From contig CM066032.1 of NCBI GenBank assembly GCA_033557465.1, positions 52,550,955-52,614,954 on the forward strand: a stretch of DNA of 64,000 bases, written 5' to 3'. The notes below the pieces were generated by a model. The model saw only the letters and a list, made by a program, of their open reading frames with translations, ran no database searches and was not told where the DNA came from. The DNA is from Ichthyophis bannanicus (lineage: Eukaryota; Chordata; Amphibia; Gymnophiona; Ichthyophiidae). Shown piece after piece: positions 49,035 through 59,399 of the stretch (position 1 is the first letter of the stretch; each line of letters begins with the position of its first letter). The position numbers and the translations under genes were made by a program.

Positions 49035-50024
49035 CTACGCCTCGATCGCAATAAGGTAGCAACGACTGCTGATGAGTAACCCCTTGCCGTCAACCTTAAG
49101 CGAGAACCGATCCACCTGAGGCATATGCAGCGGACCCTGCATTAGGAGATTCTTCCTTGCAGGCAGCTTCCATGGCGACTCCACCAGGAGCCATACTAGA
49201 TCGGCATACCATGGCCTTCTTGGCCAATCTGGCGCAACTAAGATCACCTGACCCCTGTGTCTTTCTATGCGCTGCAGAACGCGACCTATTAACACCCACG
49301 GTGGAAACACATACAGCAGCTGATCCTCTGGCCACCTCTGTATCAGCGCGTCCAGGCCTTCGGACATCCTTTCTCTTCTTCTGCTGTAAAACCTTCCTAC
49401 CTTCGCCGACTCGAACGTCGCCATCAGATCCATCACCGGAGACCCCCAGCGCTGAACCAACAAACCGAACACCTCCGGATGAAGGACCCACTTTCCTGGG
49501 TCCACCTTGATGCGGCTCAAGAAGTCGGCTGTGACATTATTCACTCCTGCCACATGCGCTGCTGATAGTGCCTCCCGATGCATTTCGGCCCAACCGAGAA
49601 GCTCCTCCATTTCCTCCTCAAGAGCCATACTGCTGGTGCCTCCTTGCCGATTGATGTAGGCCACCACTGTGGCATTGTCTGGCAGTACTCTGATTGCTTT
49701 GCCCTGCAACAGCTTTTGGAAGGCTCTTAGAGCTAGAGTTACCGCCCTTACTTCCAACCTGTTGATCGACCACCTCTTTTCCAGGTCTGACCACTGGCCT
49801 TGGGCAAACTCCTGCTCGAAGTACGCCCCCCAGCCGAACAGACTTGCATCCGTCGTCAGCGGCCGCCAATCTGGCGCTTCCAACGGCATTCCTTTCTCTA
49901 GACAACCAGGAGCGAGCCACCACTGCAGTGCCTGTCTTGTCCACAATGGACAAACCAGCTTCTGGGACAACTGATCCGACTGATGCGACCATCTCCTGAG
50001 TAGCGCTCTCTGCAATGGCCTCAT
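49035..50024 (-). pseudogene. DIRS RNase H and C-terminal region
   Basis: A 329-residue open frame. RNase H: LTTDASLFGWGAYFEQ (first catalytic Asp), INRLEVRAVTLALRAFQ (Glu), VLPDNATVVAYINRQGG (Asp) and NNVTADFLSR (last Asp). It continues with the conserved GSPVMDLMATFESAKVGRFYSRR block. All four acidic RNase H positions look present. It is separated from the RT frame by a short gap at 50,024-50,037. Confidence 0.88.
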
Positions 50025-50036
50025 ATGCGCTCTGGC

Positions 50037-50681
50037 CTACTGCACCACCTTGAGCGTAGCTGCCATTGTCCTCAATAGCTGCAGATAATGCCATGCCGAG
50101 GGGCCCCTCTTTTCTAAGAAGCCACGCACCAGCTGCCTGAGCCCTTGGATCCTGCAGTGTGGAAGAAACACCCGGCCTCTCTTCGTGTCGAACCAGGCCC
50201 CTAGGTATTCCAACGTTTGCGCCGAGACCAACTTGCTCTTTGCTATATTCACTACCCACCCTAGGTTCCGCAGAAACTGCACCACCCGGGGGGTAGCTGC
50301 CTCGCTTTTGCTCTTTGACTTCGCCCAAATTAGCCAATCGTCCAGGTAAGGGTGCACCAACACTCCTTCTCTGCGCAATGCTGCCGCTACCACCACCATC
50401 ACCTTGGTGAACGTGTGCGGCGCGGTCGCCAAGCTGAACGGCAAGGACTGAAACTGAAAATGCCCCATGGGCACTGCAAAGAGAAGGTACTGATGATGCT
50501 CCACGCAAATTGGGATATGCAGATACGCTTCCGAGAGGTCCAAAGAAGTGAGAAACTCTCCCTGTCGGACTGCCACTATGACCGATCTAAACGTTTCCAT
50601 GCAAAAATGTGACACCCTGAGACACTTGTTTACCCCCTTGAGATCTAAGATTGGCCTCAGAGCCCCGTCCTTTTTTGGCAC
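50037..50681 (-). pseudogene. DIRS reverse transcriptase
   Basis: A 214-residue frame: PKKDGALRPILDLKGVNKCL, FLTSLDLSEAYLHIPI (catalytic Asp of palm A), FAVPMGHFQFQSLPFSL, HTFTKVMVVVAAALRREGV and VHPYLDDWLIWAKS (YLDD box near 50,335-50,346). The gag-RT junction lies upstream at 50,681-50,970 in degraded DNA. Typical DIRS spacing between the palm boxes. Confidence 0.9.
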
Positions 50682-50969
50682 TACAAAATATATTGAGTAT
50701 CGACCGCATCCGTACTGGTCTACTGGAACCGGCCTTACTGCCTTGAAGGCTATTAGTCTTTCCAGAGTCTACTGCACCGCTCGTTGTCTAGAAAGTGTCC
50801 TGCATGGAGCCTGTACAAATGCGTTGGACACCGGACGCTGGAACTTGAGATCATAACCCTTCTGAATGACCTCCAAACCCGCTGATCCGACGTAATTTGG
50901 ACCCAGGCCGGATAAAAATTCCTCAGTCGCCCTCCTACAGGTTCTAATCCCACCTGGGCCCACCTCAAT

Positions 50970-51305
50970 TCATTGTGACTTTTTGAAGTTCAAGGAAACG
51001 GAGGCTCCAAAACCTCTACCTGCTCCTCTGTATCCTTGAAACACCTGGGATCTATATTGGAAACGTCCCCTTTGAAACTGGCCATATCTTGCTAGACAAA
51101 ATCTACGAAAATCCCTCTGCTGGCTCTTAGAGGGAGCTAGAGAACGACCCTGCTTCGGCTTATCTTCCGGCAATTGTCCTCCTTTGGACTCCCGAAGATC
51201 CTTGACCAACTTCTCCAGGTCCTCCCTGAAAAGGAGTTTACCCCGAAAGGGCAGCTTCGCTAGCCATGCTTTAGAAGCAGCATCCGCTGCCAGTTCCGGA
51301 GCCAT
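50970..51305 (-). pseudogene. DIRS gag, C-terminal part
   Basis: A 111-residue frame with a Lys/Arg/Gln-rich C-terminal tail (FQRGRFQYRSQVFQGYRGAG) that looks nucleic-acid-binding, ahead of the RT. Assignment rests on position and composition; no zinc knuckle is visible. Confidence 0.6.
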
Positions 51306-51384
51306 AGGTATCTGCGTGCCGCTATCACGGACACCATAAGTAGTATAATGGGTACACTACTCGTCAAACTGATTGACAGGTGAG

Positions 51385-52022
51385 ATACACTGGCTCCCAA
51401 TCGGTGCACGCATCAGATACAAAACTATCATAAACCTATTCAAGATAAATCAGCACACATCAGCCAACAGCCTGCACAACCTCATACAACCAGACACCAG
51501 CACACGTCCTAGAAGAAAACAAACACACAACCGAGTCAGCACCCCAAGTGAATTCAAACACACACGCAAGGACACAACAGACAGAGCACTCTCCATGGCT
51601 GCTCCAACAATATGGAACAAACTACCGGACGAGTTGAGGGCAACTACAGACCTCAAAGACTTTAGAAAACAGCTAAAAACCATGCTGTTCATAGAACACT
51701 ATGGACACATCACATAACCTCAGAGAATGTATAACAGCACATGATACCGCCTAAACACTGTATGTATAGAATGTATAGAAAATGTTTTTTGCATCACTGT
51801 ATATAGCCCATATTGTACATAGCTCAAAACACTCTAGCACACAATACAACGCACATTGTACATAGCTCAAACCAATCTAGCACACAATACAACACACACT
51901 CAACTAAATTTCACCCTCACTGCATGTTTAACACTCTCACTTTACCCGATTGTTTGCTGTGATACCACCTTGATTAATAAGATAAGGCGGTTTAGAAATA
52001 CTGTTAAATAAATAAATAAATA
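51385..52022 (+). mobile_element. L2 LINE 3' end
   Basis: The frame 51,373-51,717 has IHWLPIGARIRYKTIINLFK, MAAPTIWNKLPDELRATTDL and FRKQLKTMLFIEHYGHIT, followed by a 3' UTR with 'tgataccaccttgattaata', 'aaggcggtttagaaatact' and (AAATA)n at 52,003-52,022. Confidence 0.87.
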
Positions 52023-52440
52023 AATAAGGATGACAGGAGCCAATCAGCGCTCACTTCCAGTGTTTGTCCCGCCTCAGGCCACACCCCCTCCCATAGAAGT
52101 GAATGGTGAGTTAGCCCCATCCATCCACACCCCGAGGCGTGGTCACACCCCCCCACTATGGCACGCCCCCAACCCACCCACAAGGATGGCATCAGCCAAT
52201 CAGCGCCCACTTCCGGGTTTGTGCCACACCCACACCCCACCCCACAATGTTGGCATAAGCCAATCAGTGCCCATTTCTAGGTTTGTGCCACACCCACGCC
52301 CTCCCACCCTCAACCACGCCCCAGCCTACTTCGTCGGAAATGACATCACCGGAAACAGTGTGTCATCGGAAATGGACACTGTCCATTTCCCATGACATCA
52401 GCGGAAGCAGAGTGACTGACTCCGGAAAAAGTGTTTTGCT
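52023..52440 (+). promoter_or_regulatory. CCAAT/ETS-rich repeat cluster, promoter-like
   Basis: Three copies of a block AGCCAATCAG-GC-CA-TTCC...TTTGT (at about 52,037, 52,193 and 52,257) each with a CCAAT box and, in the middle copy, CACTTCCGGG (ETS). Each is followed by a CA/C-rich CACACCC stretch. Downstream are further ETS-like CCGGAAA/TCGGAAA sites and a TGACATCA site (about 52,392). It has the density of a viral terminal or promoter region. It lies just outside the mapped left arm and about 640 bp upstream of the spliced gene. Regulatory role is inference. Confidence 0.4.
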
Positions 52441-52627
52441 TCTGGTTAATGCTGACATCTGCAAAAGCAGGAACCCTGGAAAGCAAAACAAAAAATGCTT
52501 TCTCTCCCCCCTGCCCCAGTTCTTTTTTCTCACAAAGCAGTGCAATGATTTTATGTGTATTGCAGGCTATTTATAACTGATTGTTAAAAATAACCCTTTG
52601 GTAGCAGCAGCAGGAACACAATGCATT

Positions 52628-52720
52628 TGGTATACAGGCTTTTCGCAGAGACACACCACTTGGGCATACAGGCTTTTCACAGAGACACAGCCCTTGGTAT
52701 AGAAGCTTTTCTTTCCAAAA
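52628..52720 (+). repeat. Approximately 33-bp tandem repeats
   Basis: 'tacaggcttttc.cagagaca' recurs with a ~34-bp step (52,632 and 52,666, and a partial third at about 52,700). Mirrored at 63,940-64,000. Confidence 0.7.
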
Positions 52721-53078
52721 TGTTAAACCGCAATTAACACATCTTTCTTAGAGAAACCAGTGCTGTCCATGTGATAGAAGTTTGCTTTTAAGACCTCACT
52801 GTTAGAGAGAAGTATTCTGGCAGTCCTGTAGTTCAGACCTAAATACAGAGAGAGAGACCTGAGTTCAAATCCCACAACAGCTATTTTTTAGTGGCTTTGA
52901 AAAAAAAAACAATACAGAGAAACAAGTCTGAGCATGCTTCTAGGATATGGTAACATGTGATTGGCCGAAACAAGAGACTTGCTCTGAGCATGCTCCAGGT
53001 ATTCTGAGCATGCTCCTGGTGTAAGGCTGTGTGTCCTGTGTGGGGAAAATTCTAACACAGAGATTCAAAAAGAAAAAA

Positions 53079-53825
53079 ATGGCTCTTTTTGGAACACCAA
53101 GCAGAATTTCCAACAGGGTGACTAACATTAATTATTTTCTTAAGGATCGTGATGCCGCAGCAGAGGGTTATCCACTGATAGAAAATCCATTTGAACAAAA
53201 GGAGAGTCCGGCAGAGTCTGAACATGAATTATCAGGGGTTGAATATTTACCAGATGCCCAAAAGTTGTTTGACTCTCAAGATCTTTGTGATTTAGGCACC
53301 AAAATTGACTTACCGGATGACAACGCAACGGATCCAGAGGACAAAGAATTATATTATGCCGTGGCAGATGCAGAAACAACCTGTTTACTGGGAGAACTAG
53401 GATCAGCAGAGGTAAGAGAAGTCTTTTTTGTAGAAAAGTGTTATAGAAGAGGTAGTTCATTTCACACCGACATTGTTTTGTTTTTGTAGGGAAGTAACGA
53501 ATCTCCGCTCCTACAAGAGCTAGAGGACATACAGGCAATCAATCTACGCTGCTTGTGTTTTCTCTGTACATATCAAAAGGAGGCATTTGATGTCATAGTC
53601 AGCCAAAAGGACAACTCAAAACCTAAAGAAATAAACACATTTAAATCTGTTATACAAGCAACGGTGTGCTGTATTATCAAGAAATGCTGGCAGGACGTCA
53701 TGCATAGAGACTGTGCAGCTTGTCTAATACATGCTCCAGGGCAAAGACATCATGATTGCCTGAGGTGGAGACACAAGGAAATACAACAGAAAATCCATAA
53801 AACTTGTAACAGGTTGTGTCTATGA
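53079..53825 (+). CDS. Two-exon virus-like gene: acidic N-terminus, Cys/His-rich C-terminus
   Basis: Exon 1 is 53,079-53,411, then a donor GTAAGAG; the intron is 53,412-53,489 (78 bp) with a pyrimidine-rich acceptor TTTTTGTAG; exon 2 is 53,490-53,825. The phase is preserved and the two exons give 222 residues with no stop. Exon 1 is acidic (many Asp/Glu) with a short basic start. Exon 2 has CLCFLC near its start, CC and CW positions and a DC-CLIH...HHDC region, so it could bind zinc. I found no exact LxCxE motif. The layout of a compact, acidic-then-cysteine-rich spliced gene recalls small-DNA-virus early regulators, but I cannot name the family. The mirror copy is broken, the left one is not. 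Start: first ATG in frame. Confidence 0.65.
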
Positions 53826-53861
53826 CCTATTGTAAATGTTGCCATCATTGTTGGTCATAAA

Positions 53862-54077
53862 ATGAAAGCAACTGACCTAGTTTATGAAAATTTGAATTTT
53901 TTGTTTGAACTCATCAGAGATTTTAATACCAGTAGAAATCCAGGACAACTGCTCAATATTTTGCTTAGATCTGTGACAGACTGTGATATGGAGCTAGTGG
54001 AAGGTTTAATCTGTGACAGAGATTATAGATCGTTCTTTAAAAAAACACCAAGTTCTGTAAAAATTGACTTTTTATGA
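53862..54077 (+). CDS. Small ORF, unknown protein of 71 residues
   Basis: Starts ATG 53,862 just after the stop of the spliced gene and ends at 54,077. Mixed charged and Leu-rich composition (helical), with a Cys-Asp-rich middle. In the other arm the N-terminal half is deleted and replaced by a SINE, but the C-terminal half is conserved in the same frame, which supports coding. An AATAAA follows at about 54,211, likely shared by both genes. Function unknown. Confidence 0.5.
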   Translation: MKATDLVYENLNFLFELIRDFNTSRNPGQLLNILLRSVTDCDMELVEGLICDRDYRSFFKKTPSSVKIDFL

Positions 54078-54204
54078 AAATGTATGTATTTCCAGAATCT
54101 ATTAGCTGAACATACAGATGAACAAAAATTATATGTATGCCTTTATATTTTTTTTTTAAAACTTGTAATGCTCAAATGAATCAGTTCACAAGATGAAAAC
54201 ATTT

Positions 54205-54225
54205 TATTTGAAATAAAACATTTTG
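54205..54225 (+). terminator. Poly(A) signal region
   Basis: AAATAAAA near 54,211-54,218 after the two ORFs, mirrored at about 62,250-62,257 in the right arm, followed within 40 bp by a GT-rich stretch ('tttgtgtggtgtgttttagg'). Confidence 0.55.
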
Positions 54226-54598
54226 AACCTACAGCTTTGTGTGGTGTGTTTTAGGAATTCCTAGTTAATTAAACCTACATTGGGTTGTCTGGAAAAACTG
54301 GAACCGTGTGAATTATAAGGGCGTGGCCTACACAATAGACCATATGATAAGAATGTGGAGAACGTCTTGGAATGGGGGGTATATGTATTAGCCACATAGG
54401 TTCATATATACAATATATAGCATCTATTACAATGTATTGTCTGCGAAACAAAAATGGTGTGCTGTGGTGTGAATTAGGTGTGGGGGTTGGGGGGGGGGGT
54501 GACACATACAACAATAGGCCAGAGATCCAGATGTGTTTCAGTTAAAGAATCTGGGGTTGTAAATCCCATAAAAGAATTTCATTTAAAAAGGCGCAGTA

Positions 54599-54842
54599 CA
54601 TTTCAGCTGACAGAAAAGATCACATAGTCTCTATAGCTTAGAAGATCGGCACCTCTTCAGACATCAACATGGTGAGTAGATATGAGTCTTACTTTTTAAA
54701 AATATTGGCTATGTAATGTTTCTGTCTCTGAATTTATGATTGTCTTTAAAAATAGGAGCAGAAACCGGGTTTTACAAATAGCTCTCTCCTACAAAACGAA
54801 GACAGCAAAGAAAGTTAAAAGATATGTCATGTGTTTTTTAAG
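54599..54842 (+). other. Leader-like exon with start codon at a splice donor
   Basis: ATG at 54,669-54,671 is followed directly by GTGAGT (donor). The intron could run to 54,755 (84 bp) at AAATAG, leading into a short second exon. That second exon is basic in the third copy (60,085-60,242) but has lost one G here, which moves the frame to a stop. The same block is found inverted at 60,270-60,424 (exon) and 61,796-61,875 (leader). It looks like the 5' part of a spliced gene that the CR1 at 54,860 has cut. Confidence 0.45.
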
Positions 54843-55028
54843 TTGCCAGTAGCATAACAACATGAGAACATAAGATATGCCATACTGGATCAGACCAAGG
54901 TCCATCAAGCCCAGTATTCTGTTTCCAACAGTGGCCAATCTAGGTCATATGTACCTAGCAGTTTCCCCAAGGGACACAGATTCCACAATGCTTGCATTGG
55001 TTCAAGCACTGATATCCTGGGTCCCTTC

Positions 55029-57107
55029 TTAATAATGGTTTATGGACCTTTCCTCCAGGAACTTGTCCAAACCTTTTTTAAACCCAGCTACACTAACAGC
55101 CTTTACTACATCCTCCGGTAACAAATTCCAGAGTTTGATTACACGTTGAGTGAAAACATATTTTCTTTTATTAGTCTTAAATAGTTTACCCTGTAGCTTC
55201 ATTGCATGTCCCCTAGTCTTTCTATATTCTGATAAGATAAACAATCGATCTACGTTTACCCGTTCCACTCCGTTCATTAATTTATAGACTTCTATCATAT
55301 CTCCCCTCAGCCGTCTCTTTTCCAGGTTAAAGAGCCCTAAACTTTTTAGCCGTTCTTCATAGGAGTATCCTTCTATCCCCTTTACCATTTTGGTGGCTCT
55401 TCTCTGAACCTTTTCTAAAATCGCTATATCCTTTTTAAGATACGGCGATCAGAATTGCACACAATATTCAAGGTGCGGTTTCACTATGGAACGATATAGA
55501 GGCATTATAATAACTTTTCTTTTATTTTCCATTCCTTTCCTTATCATAGCTAGCATTCTATTTGCTCTCTTGGCCGCTGCTGCACACTGGGCTGAGGGTT
55601 TTAAAATGGTATCCACAATGCCGCCTAAATCTTTTTCCTGGGTGGTAGTTCCTACTGTGGAACCTTGCATCGTGTAACCATAGTTTGGATTGTTCTTCCC
55701 TAGGTGCATAACCTTGCACTTGTCCACATAAAATTTCATCTGCCATTTTGATGCCCAGTCTTCCAATTTATCAAGATCCTCTTGCAATTTTCCACAATCC
55801 TCTTGGGTTTTAGCAACTTTAAATAGTTTTGTGTCATCTGCAAATTTGATAACCTCACTCGTTATTCCACTTTCCAGGTCATTTATGAATATGTCAAAAA
55901 GCAGCGGACCCAGCACAGATCCCTGGGGTACACCACTATTCACCTTTCTCCATTGGGAAAATTGGCCATTTAGCCCTACCCTCTGCTTTCTATCTTTTAA
56001 CCAGTTCCTGATCCACAATAGTACACTGCCTCCTATCCCATGACTCTTTAGTTTTGCCAAACGTCTCTCATGAGGGACCTTGTCAAAGGCTTTCTGAAAG
56101 TCCAGATACACAATATCAACCGACTCACCTTTGTCCACCTGATTATTCACTCCTTCAAAAAAACATAACAGATTAGTAAGACAAGATCTTCCTTGTCTAA
56201 AGCCATGTTGGCTGTCTCCCATTAGGTCATGACTATCTACATGCTGAGTAATTTTATTCTTTATGATGGTTTCTTCTACCATTTTTCCCGGTACTGACGT
56301 CAGGCTCACCGGTCTGTAGTTTCCCGGATCACCCCTGGAACCCTTTTTAAAAATTGGTGTTACATTGGCGATCCTCCAATCTTCAGGTATTAAAGATGAT
56401 TTTAATGATAGTTCACAGATTACTAATAGCAGGTCTGCAATCTCATATTTCAGTTCTTTCAAAACCCTTGGATGTATACCATCCGGCCCAGGTGATTTGC
56501 TACTCTTCAGTTTATCTAATAGTTGTAATACATCTTCCCGATGTATCGATATTTCCTTCAATTCTTCCGCACCTTTAAATACCACTTCAGTAATAGGTAA
56601 CATCCCTACATCTTCCTCAGTAAAGACCAAAGCAAAGAATTCATTCAGTCTCTCCGCTATCGCCTTGTTGCATCTTAGTGCTCCTTTAACCCCTTTATCA
56701 TCTAATGGACCAACTGACTCTCTCACAGGTTTTTTGCTACGAATGTACTTGAAAAGGTCTTTACTTCACGTTTTTGCTTCCGCAGCAAGCTTCTTCTCAA
56801 ATTCTCCCTTTGCCTGCCTTATCAATGCCTTGCATTTGACTTGCCAGTGCTTGTGCTGTTTCCAGGTTTCGTCGTTTGGCTCTTTTTTCCATTTCCTAAA
56901 AGATGCTTTTTTGGCAACAACAGCCTCTCTGACATCACCTTTAAACCATGCCTGCAGTTTTTTGGACTTCCTTCCACTTTTCTTAAAGCGTGGAATACAG
57001 CTGGTCTGGGCTTCCAAGATAGTATTTTTCAACAACAGCCAAGCCTGATGTACGTCTTTAACCTTTGCAACTGCTCCTTTTAGTTTTTTCTTAACTGTTT
57101 TCCTCAT
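55029..57107 (-). pseudogene. CR1 ORF2 RT, near intact
   Basis: Frames 57,107-56,766 (linker with FKKSGRKSKKLQAWFKGDVR), 56,726-55,449 (425 residues: SPGPDGIHPRVLKEL, NYRPVSLTSVPGKMVEE, YLDFQKAFDKVPHERRL, PQGSVLGPLLFDIFINDL, FADDTKLFK) and 55,388-55,029 ([18 protein letters not shown] to SINHY). Breaks are small indels or stops between them. The FADD box is near 55,830. Confidence 0.9.
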
Positions 57108-57179
57108 TTTATCATAGTCTCCCTTTCGAAAGTTAAAAGGTAATACTGTGGATTTCCTTACTATCCCTCCTGCACTAAT

Positions 57180-57682
57180 TTATTTATTTTATTTATTTAT
57201 TTAACATTTTTTATATACCGTCCTTCTACAAATCTGGATGGTTTACATAGAACAATTTATAGCAGTATGTTTCAACTGTTTACATAGAACAATGAACAGG
57301 GATAAATATGTGTACCAGAAAATAGAAACAAAACGTGGAACTATTTACACAATAACTATGTACATGGTATATACAGGATAAGAGATACTACATGGTTTTT
57401 GATCAACATTGAGATAGCATGGGTAAGAGGAGGGGGAAGCAGGGGGCTAAGAATTAAGGTGGTTGGGAGAAGTACTCCAGGAATAAGTAAGTTTTTAACT
57501 TTTTCCGAGACTCGGAGTGGCTGGAGCAGTTTCGCAGGATATGTGGAAGGGTATTCCATAGGGATGGGACATAGAGGGAGAAGGCCCTGTTACTAGTAAA
57601 TTGTTTGCTATGTCTCTTGTTTATTGAGATAGTAAGTAGGTTCTTGGTAATGGAGCGACGCGTTCTTGTGTTGTTGGTGGCC
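57180..57682 (-). mobile_element. L2 LINE 3' end inserted in CR1
   Basis: Starts with (ATTT)n and 'tatataccgtccttctacaa', and on the minus strand includes a SLWN-like and 'EKVKNLLIPG' end of L2 ORF2. About 90 bp of CR1 present in the sister copy (46,251-46,340) are missing at the join. Confidence 0.75.
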
Positions 57683-57749
57683 TTATCTCTTGCACTAGAT
57701 CTGGTGTTCCACTAAGGACTGGGTCTAATATGGCTTTCCCTCTGGTCGG

Positions 57750-58444
57750 TTAATGAACCAGCTGCTCCAAGAAGCAGTCATTTATTTCATCTAGGAACTT
57801 TATCTCCCTAGCATGTCCTGATGTGACACTGACCCAGTCGATACCGGGGTAGTTGAAATCACCCATTATTTTTCCTGGGCTGTAACTTTTGTTAACTTCC
57901 TTGATTTCTTTGAACATTTCATCATCCATTTGGTCATTCTGGCCAGGCGGTCGATAGTACACCTCCACTGCCATCGCCTTCCCCCTTTTACTTGGAATTT
58001 CAATCCATATAGATTCTACAGCAGATTTTGTTTCCTGAAAACTTTAATCCTTTCTGACTTAATGCCCTCTCTAACATAGAGAGCAACCCCTCCACCAATT
58101 TGATCAGCTCTATCATTACGATATAGTTTGTACCCAGGTATCACAGTGTCCCACTGGTTGTCCTCCTTCCACCATGTCTCTGATATTCCAATCATATCTA
58201 ACCTTTCATTTAGTGCTATATATTCTAACTCTCCCATCTTATTTTTTAGACTTCTAGCATTTGCATACAAGCATTTTAGAGAATGTATTTTATTAATATT
58301 AATTTGGCTATTGTTAGACATGGGTAATTTGGGATCTTTAAGCTCTGTCTGCTCCATACTTGAGGGCATTTGGGCTACTTTACTCTTTTGTGGAACCTCT
58401 CTGCTTTTGGTAGTATCCTTCAAAGATACATTCTTCCGAACCAT
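57750..58444 (-). pseudogene. CR1 ORF2 endonuclease, split
   Basis: First frame 58,444-58,016: MVRKNVSLKDTTKSREV to GGVALYVREGIKSERI with SETWW. Second frame 57,974-57,750: VYYRPPGQN, MGDFNYPGIDWVS. The frame break at about 57,975-58,020 is a short indel. Part of the nuclease, including the SDH box, was lost with the L2 insertion. Confidence 0.85.
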
Positions 58445-58479
58445 CCGCTCTTGGGCGACTGTCGGCTTTCCCCTAATAT

Positions 58480-59399
58480 CTAGTTTAAAAGCTGCTCTAT
58501 CTCCTTTTTAAAGGTTAATGCCAGCAGCCTGGTTCCATCCCAGTTAAGGTGAAGCCCATCCCTTCGGAAGAGCCCCTCCTTTTCCCAGAATGTTCCCCAG
58601 TTCCTAATAAATCCAAAACCCTCATCTCTGCACCATTGTCTCATCCACGCATTGAGACTCCGGAGCTCTGCCTGCCTTTTGGGTCCTGCACGTGGAACAG
58701 GAAGGATTTCGGAGAACGCTACCCTGGAAGTTCTTGATTTCAACTTCCTACCTAAAAGCCTAAATTTAGCCTCCAGAACCTCCCTACCACATTTTCCTAT
58801 GTCTTTGGTACCAACATGTATCAAGACAGCAGACTCCTCCCCAGCACTATCTAAGACCTTATCTAGGTGGTGCGTGACGTCCGCTACCTTCGCACCAGGC
58901 AGGCATGTTACCAGGCGATCGCAATGTCCACCAGCCACCCAGCTATCTACATGCCTAATGATCGAATCACCAACTATAACGGCTGTCCTAACCCTTCCCT
59001 CATGGGCACATGGCCCTGGAGAAACTTCCTCGGTGCGAGAGGGTTTTACATCACCTGGAGGACAGGTCCTAGTTACAGGATCACTTCCTGCCACACCAGG
59101 GTGATGCTCTCCTGTCACGTGACCTCTCTCCTCCATGGCAACAGGGATGCTGCCAGACTGAGGTGGGACTTCAGGACTATATCCCTCTAGGTCTCGTCTA
59201 TGTACCTCTCTGTCTGTCTTATGCTTTCCAAGTCTGCTACTTTAGCCTCTAGAGAATGGACTATTTCCCTGAGAGCAAAGAGCTCCTTGCACCTAGTGCA
59301 CATGTAAGACCTCTCGCCAACTGGGAGAAAATCGTATATGTGACACTCAATGCAAAAGACTGGAAAGCCCCCATCCTGCTGCTGGACTGCTGTCTGCAT
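58480..59399 (-). pseudogene. CR1 ORF1: zinc finger, coiled coil and GDSL esterase
   Basis: N-terminal frame 59,399-59,187 contains CIECH-ERSYMCTRC, a Cys/His zinc-binding (PHD-like) pattern, and a heptad-like region LREIVHSLEAKVADLES. The main frame 59,136-58,480 (218 residues) has AVIVGDSIIRHVDSW, VLIHVGTKDIGKCG (Asn replaced by Lys in the GTND block) and DGLHLNWDGTRLL. A frame break near 59,140-59,187 separates the parts. CR1 ORF1 with both modules is known from vertebrates; the GTKD change would probably disable the esterase. Confidence 0.85.

Larger units (their letters stand above)
47806..51350 (-). mobile_element. DIRS-type retrotransposon, second copy
   Basis: Minus strand: gag end (51,305-50,970), RT (50,681-50,037), RNase H and C-terminal region (50,024-49,035), tyrosine recombinase (48,961-48,050) and internal complementary region (47,930-47,982). 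The outer terminal repeat at the left was not found, and the right end is cut by an L2. It is better preserved than the copy at 13,050-17,290. Confidence 0.88.
52636..54858 (+). repeat. Left arm of large inverted duplication
   Basis: This stretch is the reverse complement, with scattered substitutions and indels, of 61,796-64,000 plus 60,270-60,424. It begins where the mirror meets the window end and stops at the CR1 inserted at about 54,860. It includes the two-exon gene, a second ORF, a poly(A) signal and a leader exon. Exon 1 differs between arms at only three of 111 encoded residues. Confidence 0.88.

Noticed and set aside
53079..53825. LxCxE or J-domain identity for the spliced gene
   Set aside because: No exact LxCxE and no J-domain pattern; I cannot assign it to a named oncoprotein family.
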